Source of the DNA: Taenia hydatigena
Lineage: Eukaryota > Platyhelminthes > Cestoda > Cyclophyllidea > Taeniidae
DNA length: 64,000 nt
Assembly: GCA_036345935.2 (NCBI GenBank)
Contig: JADWOT020001342.1
Coordinates: 124,001 to 188,000, forward strand
Reading direction: 5' to 3'
How positions within the stretch are numbered: the first letter of the stretch is position 1; each line of letters begins with the position of its first letter. Position numbers and translations under genes: made by a program. Under the pieces are notes generated by a model. It was not told the DNA's origin, made no database searches, and saw only the letters and a list, made by a program, of their open reading frames with translations. This document shows, piece after piece, positions 34,838-46,300 of this stretch.

Positions 34838-34947
34838 GATGCATTTATGAGAAAACACAAGGTAGGCCTCAAATCGCGGTTGTATGCATTAGAAAAGTGA
34901 GTGATCGAGCTGCCACTCCCGTTAGCAAGGAAGAATTTATGAAGCAG
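34838..34947 (+). pseudogene. Exon-like block on the plus strand, copy 1, with 1-base deletion
   Basis: The block is flanked by an acceptor (GGAGTTTTCAG) and a donor (CAG followed by GTAGGG). It reads DAFMRKHKVGLKSRLYALE, loses one base relative to copy 2 at about 34894, then continues as SDRAATPVSKEEFMKQ in the shifted frame. Copy 2 (39631-39741) is open throughout: GSFLQEPNVGLKSRLHALDK and MSDRGATSFSTVEAMKQ. The frameshift means that copy 1, if ever coding on this strand, is now broken. The strand is uncertain, since the neighbouring conserved exon at 34396-34499 is on minus. Confidence 0.35.
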
Positions 34948-35560
34948 GTAGGGGATCCTCTTTGAAAATAAGGTTGTTCGGTCCTAAAGCAAGGGTGGCC
35001 AAAACATCTCCATCAATGCGTTCATAATAGCCGAAAGGAAACAATTTTCATATTTTTTGATGCTTTAGTGCCAATGAAACAATTAAATTGGCAATTATTA
35101 AGGTGTCTTTTGTGCATGAAGTTTGTGAACTTCTGTCTTTAAACAGAACCTGAATTCATTTAAGTCATAAGAAACCTATTGTGAATGAGAAGTCAAATCA
35201 TGAATGTATTCTCTCTTATTTCAAATTTTATATGAATATATATAATTTGCAATACGTTAAAAGCTATATACCTCCAGCCGATTTTTATTCGTGTGAATTG
35301 TGCTAACATCGTTGCTAACAATTTAGGGTCTGTAAAAATATTGCTTAGGTATATATAAGCTTAATCAAGAGTTAGTAGGTTTAGTTGATGAACCTTAGCT
35401 TTGTTTTAGCTATATCTGTTCGACATCTCGTTCTCGATTGAATGCGTTGGCGATTTGAGTGTATGGAGTTAAGACTTGCCTATTTTTTCGATCGCCACTA
35501 TTAATGCAGAATTCAGATTTAATTTCTCAATCTTCGCTGCAAATTTCCCCTTTGAAATCC

Positions 35561-38500
35561 CTGTGGCAAAAAGGAATCTATGCCGCAGTGGTATTTTTTG
35601 GCTCACTCATTAAGAACTTCTTTTAGCTTACAAGAATGTATATTAGCTGTCTAGTGACAACTACTTGTTCTTCAAAGAACACAACCGTTTAAGCAACTGT
35701 AGAAACGTCCGATTCGCGGAGCTTCTATTTGATAGTATGGTGAAATCGTAGTTCGAAGATGCAGTATTATGTTGGATAACTCGCGCGCTTAAAAAGAAGA
35801 TCTCAGTGCTTCCCGTTTGTAGAGGATAGGCATCGGCTTAAACACCTTAAAGAAAGGGATTCTGCAGCATATCTAGCTAGCAAACGACACCATACCCAGT
35901 AGTGGCAGTCACTCTCTTTTATTAACAGCCTAGTCTTCAATTAAACTATTTTTGATAAGTTTAAGCAAGGCACACTCCAGTGTTATGATATTTCTAGTTT
36001 GATTCATTTTCTTCTGAGCCGCCATGAATCAGGGGCCCAAATTCCCACGCGTACTATTGGATCGTTGGTCTAGTCACGCCTCACATTCGACTGTGTTACC
36101 CAATAACTTGTAAATTTCGGGAGGTGTTTTTTTCCTTGTAGTACGTAATTCGTAGCATAAAATGTGTGACAGTCAAAAAATATGATGCTTTACCATTCCC
36201 TTAGGCGGCTTTGAGTACCAGTGGATATTCATTTACAATACTTAGACTAATTTTAAATCAAACGCTGCAGCTTGAAAAGCTAATGCTAATGTTTCCTTAA
36301 TCAGGAGGCAAAATAGGCAAAATGAATTTCGAAGTTATGTGGTGCCACATGACTTCATATACTCCTCGCTTACTAGATTATTAGCGACTTCGTCTGTGGT
36401 CCTAAGCTTTACAAGGCTGTGCATGGAAAGGAAAGCCACGGTGCCTGTTGTACACTTGGTAAAAGTAGTGTTAGTCAGTTGGTGGCAGTGCCTCCGATTA
36501 TGGAAGAATGACCAAAGACAGGCCAATTTCTGATAGCGCTGCGAATCCACTTCCTTACAATAACGATCAGCACGACAAATTGATAATCCCATCGACAGAT
36601 ACTGAGGAGGCAGCGATGAAAGCAAAAACATCAGCAGTAATGCCCTCGACTTTGCTTGCAGTAAAAAACAGAAGTACCTCGGTAGTAGCCTTGACCTACA
36701 ACTCAGCAACGGTGTCTTAGACGTGCGCCGCTTACAACAAAAAAAGCAAACACAGATCGCGAGTTAGCGAGGACATGTGTAAGTAAGACAGCAAATTTGC
36801 TAATGAGCGAACAATAAGAGATGAATTAAAGGATAGAACGGTTGTGCGCGAACGTTGATTGTAGCACTGCGACGAGGTAAGGAGGCAGGGGTGTTAATGA
36901 CCGATGGTTTTATGGCAATAATTTAAAGGTGGTATTTTCAGAATAGTTTAACAAAGGTGGAGCCATCCACTACCCCTGCCTAATCGTGCTCCATTCTCTG
37001 TAGGATAAAGGAAAAGTGAATGAAAGGTAAGCAGGTGATGGATATGAAGGCAATAGATGTAGCAAGCTATCAAAATGCGAGTAAGCTTTAAACCTTAAGT
37101 AAACAGCCAAAAATTAACCGTAAAATAACGTTCGGTATTTTGATGTAATGCTCATTACAGAGACATTTTACTTAACTTAAAGCATGGCTGTGAATCGGAT
37201 GAGGGGTCTACATTTCATCCCTCACGGTAGAAGCTGTAGCCGAATGAGAGCGATTAACTACTCTGGGTCAATCACACCACTCAGACAGCGAGAGACCTCT
37301 AATTCCCTCGTGTGGTTAACTTGACAATCCAATAGGCACGTTCTTGTCCACAAATGAAATGCCAATAACCTGTAAAAAGGAGACAGCCTCCCTAAAATTT
37401 GATGGGGTTAAAATCACAAAGACTAATATATCCTATCGCAATTCAAAAACTGCTGCATCGACCAAAATAATGCACCTGATAACAGCGCATGATTGAATCA
37501 ATTAATGGATATCAAACTTTAAGAAACAGGCATTGCAGAGGCTAAAAATTCAGCAGGGCTTAGCAGATACTAGCCAGAAGTAAAGAGATTTAGTTGCACC
37601 TAGAAATTATTTAGACGAAGACTTTTTTAGCCAAAAGCAGTCGACTTTGAAATGAAATCTTTTTGATGATGCACTGTTATTCAACCCTGACTTGCTAAGT
37701 TTTTGCTAAATATATGGAAACTTTTTTAACACTTTTCTTAAACTACAAACAAATTTAGAACGCACTCTGTTCTAGGCAGGTGCTCAACGCCTTCAGAGCT
37801 CCTCGTCTTTTGAGCACCATCCTAGATGCTCCATAAGTTGGTTCACTTCACTTATGCAATCGAGTGGTTTTCTCTCTTCTACAGTTGCGTAGGCAATTAA
37901 CCATCATTACCCTAACTGCAAAAGATCAGACAGTGCAGATCACTAATTACAGCTGTACTAAGATCCGATAAAGGCAAGAGGAGGAAAAGGAGACAAATGA
38001 TGATGGAAAACTCATTGTGATGATGCAGCATGAAAGGATGGATGAACGACCGAAGTTTTAAGAGCAACACCGCGATGCCACGTGTTCTATAAGTCTACAC
38101 TAACGCAAAACACACATATTCGAAAGACACCTCTGAACAACCGAAGCATGTATCATGCAAAGGAAAGGAGCACAATTCCTCACAGAACATAAATTAGTCT
38201 AATTTTAGCGCATTCATCATAGTCCAGACTACTGTTATCATCACTCGAAATGCAAAATTAAGTAAAGTTGTTTTGCATTATAAGTGCGTTTATTTACCAA
38301 AGGGACCTTTGACACCTATTTTAGTGTCTCAAATTAGCTAGTATGCTTGCAGCACTTTAAATGGCCCAAGCATATAAAAACCAAAAGAGAACAAAGGCTG
38401 CGAAACTTAAAAAGTAACTCATCTGCTCAAGAATTAATACAAACTTCCAACTAGTTGTCAATGTTGTTTAGCTGCCTTATTTGTTTGCACAATAATTAGT

Positions 38501-39059
38501 GCGCAATCAAGCCCATTTACCTTGCTGCGAACAGCTACAGAACATTGAGTATTCACAAAAATCCATATTAAGTGCACTAAAGTTTATGATTTCGCTTTAA
38601 ACAATCATACCGCGCCCAACCATTGGGGGCGTGCATAGATCGAAAAAAGTGGAAACAATAAAGGGGCCCGTGCAAGTTATTGACTTATTAATGCTTTAAT
38701 GAATCATGCCACAAAGTGTAAGGCAAATGGTTTTGGAAATTGCTCCAATCATTCATCTAAGGTTTATTTACAGACAAAATCCTCCAAATCATTATGCCAA
38801 AAGAACTTTTTTAAGATGACGCTCCTTCTTTATTTCAACTTTATGGCACAGTTGCCGAAAAAAATCCTTGATAGAGGCAGTGCTGCGATTTGACTGCGGT
38901 TATTATCAAGGCAACTTTTGATAAAATGGTGTTAATTAGCAAATCTGCTGCATCGGCAAGGGTAAACTTAGACAGAACATAGGGTTGCATTAGAAACAGT
39001 GATGGTTATGCGGATTCGTATGAGAGTAGAAGGTGGGTCGCATAAAATGCTAATTGCCA
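35561..39059. other. No supported gene
   Basis: At 36335-36720 both strands have open frames (plus: a Ser/Thr/Asn-rich 70-residue frame ending YNSATVS; minus: a 124-residue frame). Neither has a recognised domain or a second copy. The remainder holds nothing I can support. Confidence 0.4.
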
Positions 39060-39191
39060 CATGAGCATGAAAGACTGGCAATGAATTTACGAAAACCAAA
39101 AGCAGAAATTCCTAATAAGGAATGAAAGCTAACATCTTCTCATACATCAAATGGCAAAGACCATTTAAGGAACAGCAGGCTGAATAACCAC

Positions 39192-39295
39192 CTGCAGTCG
39201 CCATTTTCGTGCTCCATCTGGGTCTACATCTAAAAAAAGTTTAGGGCTAAAAGCGCCCTTACATTCAAAGTAAATATTTGTATTTAGGCCATCAG
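39192..39295 (-). CDS. Splice-bounded exon of 104 bases, copy 2
   Basis: The acceptor GGATGCAG (AG at plus positions 39296-39297) and donor CAG followed by GTGGTT frame 34 codons plus two bases of a split codon: DGLNTNIYFECKG, then AFSPKLFLDVDPDGARKWRLQ in two pieces (AFSPKLFLDVD, PDGARKWRLQ). Equal length and identical splice boundaries in copy 1 (34396-34499) are the main evidence. Beyond the donor the frame meets a stop after about 9 codons, as expected for intron. The sequence looks like an extracellular or beta-rich segment with one Cys, but I do not recognise a family. Confidence 0.42.
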
Positions 39296-39630
39296 CTGCA
39301 TCCGGCTTTATTAAAAATTAAAAAAAGCTATAAAAATTGTTAGGAAATTTGCCAACAGGGCAGGAGAGAGAATATATAAGCACATTCTTTACAGATTTAA
39401 CCACGTGGCATAAACATATGCTTAATTATGCTAAAATCTCTAGCAGGTTAGCAATCGGTAGTAACTTTCCACATCACATCCTTGTAAAGCGATACCAAAA
39501 GATGGGCAGTGTACTATCTTAGAAATATTCACACAATCTTCAGCACCGCGAAGGAACTGAATCTAAACACCTGTTCTGCTGAATAAACAGCAGAGACTGC
39601 CTAGTTTGTGCCGTTGAATAAGAGATTCAG

Positions 39631-39741
39631 GGCTCATTTTTGCAAGAGCCTAATGTAGGCTTGAAATCGCGGTTGCATGCACTGGATAAAATGAGTGATC
39701 GAGGTGCCACCTCCTTTAGCACAGTTGAAGCTATGAAGCAG
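39631..39741 (+). CDS. Exon-like block on the plus strand, copy 2 (37 codons, in phase)
   Basis: The block lies between an acceptor (AGAGATTCAG) and a donor (CAG followed by GTAAAT). It is 111 bases, an exact multiple of three, and reads GSFLQEPNVGLKSRLHALDK then MSDRGATSFSTVEAMKQ. Copy 1 (34838-34947) keeps both splice boundaries and several silent differences (CTC/TTG and TTA/CTG for Leu, ACT/ACC for Thr) but has lost one base. The minus strand of the same block is also open (SITHF shared), so the strand is not proven. Family unknown. Confidence 0.35.
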
Positions 39742-40350
39742 GTAAATAATCTACCTTGAGCAATAAAGCTGCTCCTTCCAAAGGCAAAGACAACCAAAGC
39801 GTCTCTGCTAATGCGTTAAAACAGACAAAAGAAGCATTTACTAGTCTTTGCTGGTATTTTTACGTAGCTGAAGTCAAGAAAGCAGCGACCACTATATTTT
39901 CGTTTAACAATTGTAGGCTGCTGTCTTCGAGTAGTACTAGAATTTATTTAAGGTTATTGAAAGCCTATAGTAAAGGAGCAATGTAATCACGCAAATACTA
40001 ACTCTTATTTTAAGCTTTTCAAGAGCTGTATGATGTGCAATACGTTAAAGCAGTAAGCTTCACGTCAATTTTATTCACATTAGCATAAAATTTGTCGACA
40101 TCATTGACAGTAAGTCGAAAATGACAGTAGTTAAAGTTGCACATGCATGAATTCACTCCAGAGGCATCTAGTTTAAAGCAGCAACTCTGTGTTTGTTTTA
40201 ACAAATTCTCCCCGACATCTCGTATTGGAGTATGCACGGAGGTGATTCAAGTTTGCTGATTCCTGATTGCTTCGAGAGTTCAGTTTTGATTCATTTTCTG
40301 GTCGCACTTATTAATGGAGTATTCCGAGTTTACTGCCTCGTATTTGGCTA

Positions 40351-43300
40351 ATAATTGCACAGTTTCGCTTCAGCATCCCCGTGCCGATGGAATTCTTATG
40401 TCGTTTAATTTGCTGAATCATCCCTTATTCCTTGAGGTATTCCGTTTGTTCTCCTGTTGCCGTTGCCGGATTATGCTCGACAATTCCGTTCTCTTGGTTG
40501 ACTCATTATCAGCAGGTGACTACCGAAAAGTATATTGCCGCATTCCTTTTTCTAACTTTTACATTGTGTACTCAGAATTATACAATGGAATATCGTATTA
40601 CTTGATACTTGGATACCGAAGTTTGAATATTCTCTGATGACATTTCTCTTAGTAATCTGCCGAAATAAAGAGCATATTTGTCAGCAAATGATATAGTTTT
40701 CACTTAAGTTAAGGAACATATCAGTGGTGCTGCTGCTTTTTCATGCCGAGTTTGTTAGTGTCTGGTAGAAAATGAGCCCATGTGAAATGTATAACGATTG
40801 CCTCTTCCCTGCGTAGAGTGACCAACGACTTGCATATTTATCTACGGCAAAAGTCATTAAGACTATTAAGTACACGTCAGTGAACGTGAGACATTTTCGT
40901 TCAGAAGGCTGATCTCTCATAGCTTAAACCGCTTTCTATGAGTTTACTTCAGCACGGCCTAAATTTGACTAACTGAGCGTGGGATATTCGCCTAAAGCTA
41001 AATGTAGTAAAAAGTTGCATGTATATGCGATATGTAGAAACAAGGCCCGTCGAAAAAAGACCAAATATTTGTCAACCATTCCTATACGCATTTCGGGGCT
41101 GAAATCTGGAGGTGATGGAAAAAGATGAGAGCATACAATTCCTACAGTGAGCAAGAAAAACCTTAGCTAACTAATTAGCTAGACCTTTTGCGTAAACCTC
41201 GTGTTAGAAAAGAACATGCTCCTGTAGGACGGACCCATACTTTGAAAATTTATCGAGAGGATATTGGGAATTAAATACAGGTCAGAGGATTTAAAGAAGA
41301 GGGAGGGAGGTTGCTGCGCGTTAAAGAATCAAAAGAAATATAACTCAGTCTTGTGCATGTTTTCAGAAGTAGCAGTTTGTCTTTGCGGAATGCCCAGCAC
41401 GTGTAATATTGACATGCTGCTCTAGCGTGCCATTCTCCACAGCCAATTTGACAGTTTTAAAAATGAGTAGAGAACTGAGTTTAGTTATTTGCCCTGTTTG
41501 GGAAGAGAGGCCATACAAATCTTCATTCTTAGGAGACCCTTGTCAAAGGCTGCTACCACAATACCTGGAGAGATGGCGCCATTTTCAGATCCTTTGTCCG
41601 TGTCAAGAAAAATTAATGCATTGGGCACCGGTTGCGATTGCCATTCATACCTCATGTAATTTCGCGTAATGTAGCTGTGTGGATTCGTCCTTAGCATAAA
41701 TGCGCAATTACTTTATTTAAATGTGTTACAAATTTCTTACACAGTCCAAACGCAGAGTTTTTGGCTAGTAAGTGCAAGGCAGGCACTTTTGATGCTGCGT
41801 AGATTACGTTTATCAAAATAATATTCAAGGCAAATGAGTTTCATTTACACTGCATTTTTTGCTATCTAACTGTGTTATTTTATTTAGCGGAATAGTGCTA
41901 AATAATAGCAGGGAATTCTTATAAGAAATGTTGACTATCTCTGAAAGTAGTTGTTTTATTAGCTAAAAGATTTGCAAGCGACATAGCAATCAGTGCATAG
42001 AAGATCTCATAGTTACCGCAAGATGCTTAACAAAAGAACCTAAGAAAAATTCCATAGTTGATCTGGCTGCAGTTAGCACTGAACCGCTTTTATTCAAATT
42101 TGGAACGTCATTGGATGGATACCTAAGTTGGAATGCTGCGATTTGTACAATAACTCTCTTGGCCTAAACTTTGCTTTGTTATCTTAATAACGAAACGGAT
42201 GTGACTAATGATTAACAGGGCTTCAAAAGTTGCGCGAGATCAACAAAAGTGAATCTGTACAGAGCAACTTTGTTTTCCGCCCTTGAGGTTCATGTAGCTG
42301 TGAGGATGTGCTCTCGCACCTTTAAGGGTACTACTTCTGCGTATGTGCGGCTGCGAGAGATGCGATCAAATGGCTTACGGAAAGAAGCCCTAATGTTCTT
42401 CACAAAATGGGGGCTGTTGATGTTATTCCCAACTGCGGACAAATGGAGCCACTCTATCAGTTCAAAAGTATTTGTGGAACATGATCAACCTCGGCATTCT
42501 AAATTGTTTCCCATTTCGCACAATTTCTTCTTGCACAATTAATTACGTCGAAGCCGAGTTCATCCAAAGTAATGTAAAATTGTGCGAATCATTAGGATTC
42601 TGAAGCTTCTGTGTCCCTGACAACAGGGACGTATTTATATGGATTTGCGCTATCTGCATTCGTAGGCCAGGGTTCAAGGTACAAACCACTGATAAGATCT
42701 TGTAAGGGCCTATGTTCATGCTCGTGGACACCAGCGCTTTTGTATATGCCTATGGACATGGTTGCTCTCACCAGCCTTGCTCTTTAATCAGTCTCCTTAG
42801 AGGGATATACAATCTTATTATGCCGATTAATTAGCACGACATTTTGCTTTAGGCAATTAGGCGTTGGGATTTATCATCACCACCTCACCTTATCGAAATG
42901 GAGGTGAATAATTTGCAGGCTCTCGTTTTCCAGCCCTTCTTCTTTGCAGAACCACACCCTTAGTCTCCGTTCTTCCTTGTCGTTGCCACCACGATAGGCC
43001 TGTCACCCATCATCGCTGATACTTGATAAGGTAGGCAAGTGAGGAATGGACCCACCACCGTCAACTCTTAAATCCAGGCTGCAATCTACACCAAGTAGCT
43101 AAAGTCAATGAAAGTGTCCCTGATGAACTTACAGTTGCGCACACACAGTCAGCTCTCGGTCTAATTGTCGCTTTCCTTCTTAACCATATGCGGAGCAAGC
43201 AGGTGCGACCAGAGAAGCGAGACCAGTATTGGCTTTGGATTCGTCCTAGTCATCAACTCAATGGGTACTATGCAATTGATTTCAGCCGGGCTATTAAGTC

Positions 43301-46300
43301 ATCGGTAGCTAAGGGTGGGGCCGAACGGGAAAGTCACACACTGTCAGTGGCAGCAAAATCATTAGTACTGGCTGACTTATTTATTGACTGATCGATTGGG
43401 AGGTCATAATGTGAATGAGGGCGCTGATCTACCTGTGCGTACGAACACAGGCACATGTACATAGGTGAGCCGCATCCGTCCGTGATATTAAACACACCAG
43501 TGCACCTCATAAAGGTAATAACAACAAGTGGGTTCGAGCCGATTAGCTGCATCCGTCCATGGCCAGGCTTTCATCGCTACGCTGTCGCATGATGCAGTTC
43601 TAGAAGCAAGACAGTACCTCTAAAAATAGACTGATGGCTCGGGGCAATTTAGTCATGCCCCTGTCTAATTGATCAACGACGAATTCCGCATTGGCATGCA
43701 TAGTTCTATCGGCCGTATCGAAAGATCTATTATTACTTCAATCACAATGATAGGTGCCTGCAAACAGCGTTGCACGAATCCTCGTCAACTTTTCAGGTGA
43801 AGGTGGCTCCTAAAAATGGTAGTTGCGCATGCCCTATCGCCAAAATGGTAAGTCCCTTATTCGTTTTTCATTCATCGGCATGAAGTTCTTTTACAACGAG
43901 CGGACCAGTTGCGCAAGTGGTAAGTTGGTCCTTGGACTTTGAAAGGTGATTCGACTGGTGCTTGAGACGTTTATTCTTTGCATACAAGAGCTGCCTTAAA
44001 ATATTGTCAATGTATCTGTGGAAGGAGCATAACGTCCCTTACTCATTTTTTCGCTAAGGTGATTTTTAAACCTAACTTCGTTATTTTGAGCATTTCTTAC
44101 CCATAGCTTGAAGATCGGTCATAGATTAACACTCTTCGGCGCGGAGAGGAAATCAGCCCTTCTTTTTTGTTATCATTTCTGCTGCAAGACGGTATTTTAT
44201 CTGATCTGCTTCCAACACTTCAGATGCCATCATTAGCTTCTGGCTTTTTATAAAGCGTTGCGCATGGACACGTACCCTTAACTGCCATTTTGGATAAACT
44301 TTACTCCTCTAAGCTTCAAAATTAGGTTTTTTGAGGCAATCATTGTGGCAGTTATATGCAATTCCTCCCTTCGTAGAATTGGGACGATTTGCGGGCACTT
44401 ATTAGCACTTGTCTTGTCTCCAGTTCCACAGGAGTACCTGGCGCAACGGAAAGTTAACTCACATCTTCCAGTAATCGATAAAGGTTCTAAATTCGTAAAA
44501 CGCTGTTTGTTTGGCAACGATACACAGTAATTTGGATACTCTTGTGCCCAATCTGTGTTAAAAATAAAACGTTCGTTCCCTTTTAGGAATTCCATTTTAC
44601 TGGGATGAAAGATCGACGATAAAGGACAGATTCTTCGGTCTGTTTGTAGAGTAGCAGCAACCGAGTAAGTTGATTTGGCCTTACGATATAGATCACATCA
44701 AACCAAATGCAAGTTCATATTTTTTTCAGTGGAATTTTATCTTGTTTCTTGTATGCTCAGATTTTCTCCTGCGTTTGCGGTCCCGAAATTTGGTGCGTAT
44801 TCTTTGCGCTCACTTTGTTTAAGAGGAACATAATTCTTCCTTGTGACTCTTATATCGTGTCTTCTCTACCTTCTAGTGCCATATGCGAATCCTTTGTGCA
44901 CGAACTGTTCTAAATTAGATTGTGAATGTGCTTATGGTACGGTGCTTACTGAAGGTTGATTATTTCTAAAGCTTATAATGCTATGGTACGATTAAGTTGC
45001 AATTTTCGATGTTTTCCTGTGAGTAGTAAGCCCTAAAGACTCGTGAGTTCAATTGGGCCATTGATATTTTGGCTTGTCGTGCATCTGTTTTACTTATAAC
45101 GTCTAGGCGCAGGGGCAGGCGACGCAAATCTGTATGCCTAGACACGATAAATTTTCCATTGTGCTGGATAGTCCTGTGGACTTGGAGGCAGGACAAGTGC
45201 TGATAAGTGTACACAACCATCCGCATTCTGCAAAGGAAGGGAAGACCTATAACTGCTGTATTGATTACCTTAAAGAACCTTTTAAGGTTGAAGGTCAGAT
45301 GAATGAAGGTCATGAAAAAAGGCAGTAGAAAGTACGTGCTTATGCGCACCGTTTGATAATGGGCCTGAAGCGTCGAAAGCCGATTGGCGGAATTGACCTT
45401 AATATCAACTTGTTAAAAGGAATGATGAATTTTACACCCTTTACATCTCTGCTTTAACATGCATGCAACGAGAGAATGCGCCTTGGAATAGTTTTTTTAC
45501 CCAACGGCATATCGCAGAATAACGTGCTGCTTGCGCAAATTATTCTACTCGTTTCAAAGTAGTCCACGCTGACACATGGAAGGCAACTGCAGGACTTGGT
45601 ATGTTAGTGATAAGGCTGGCAGAACTACCCCTTTCAGGAGTTACGCCTATTTGAAAAGGCAACATGGATTTTTACTGCGGTGTTAGCAGGCAGCTACTGT
45701 TGTGATTACGTGTAAAGATTGGTCTTTCGATACAGCCGGCGGAACTGTGCATGCCAATACTTAATTTGCGGATGGTCGAGATGGGCAGAAAATTAGTTAA
45801 ATTGCTCCGTACTACCAGCCAGTTAACTTTTAAAAATACGCCATACATCTGCTTACGTGGATTAAGCTAAGTCCCTTGTGCTTTGCGATATCATCAAGTG
45901 CATAAATCTAAAACCCTCCTAAGTCAATCAGTGTAAATTTGTGAAATTCGAACCTACACGGAAGGAATGTTCTATTCGATTTCTTTACACTACAAACAAA
46001 TGCATTACCAATATAAGTGCCGTGTCACAGGCAACTAGCAATGCATTAATCTCTCTTGGACTGGTGCATTTCGCATGTCTTTTCAGTTTAAACAAATGCT
46101 TGCTTTCCTCCACTTCTCTATACCGCTTAAAATAATGCAAATTTTTATTTTCACCATGTCACTAAAAGTTGTCAGCGGAGATAGGATGAACGTGGATTGG
46201 CAAAGGGATGATTAGTGGCAAGAGATCGACAAACTATGGTGATCGCATTTACTTGGCGTAGGGGCTTGTGCTACTTAAGTGCGAAAAGTAGATGGCAATT

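Larger units (their letters stand above)
34230..35560. repeat. Second segmental duplication, copy 1 (partner 39060-40350)
   Basis: Direct-orientation collinear homology with 39060-40350, about 4.8 kb apart. Matched blocks: 34230-34510 with 39070-39310; 34680-34950 with 39470-39745 (both carry CCAAAAGATGGGC and AAATCGCGGTTG); 34965-35050 with 39755-39840; 35250-35560 with 40035-40350 (both carry CAATACGTTAAA and CGACATCTCGT). Divergence is high with indels. Copy 1 shows a frameshift and stops where copy 2 stays open, so copy 1 looks like the decayed member. Confidence 0.88.
39060..40350. repeat. Second segmental duplication, copy 2 (partner 34230-35560)
   Basis: This is the partner of 34230-35560. 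It keeps reading frames that are broken in copy 1: the plus-strand exon-like block at 39631-39741, and a minus-strand frame at 40019-40237 (which includes VNDVDKFYANVNKIDVKL) whose counterpart at about 35250-35340 carries stops. If either copy is functional it is this one. Confidence 0.88.

Noticed and set aside
42613..42630. Hairpin GTCCCTG-ACAA-CAGGGAC
   Set aside because: A 7-bp stem with no following T-run and no neighbouring gene; such hairpins arise by chance in a window of this size.
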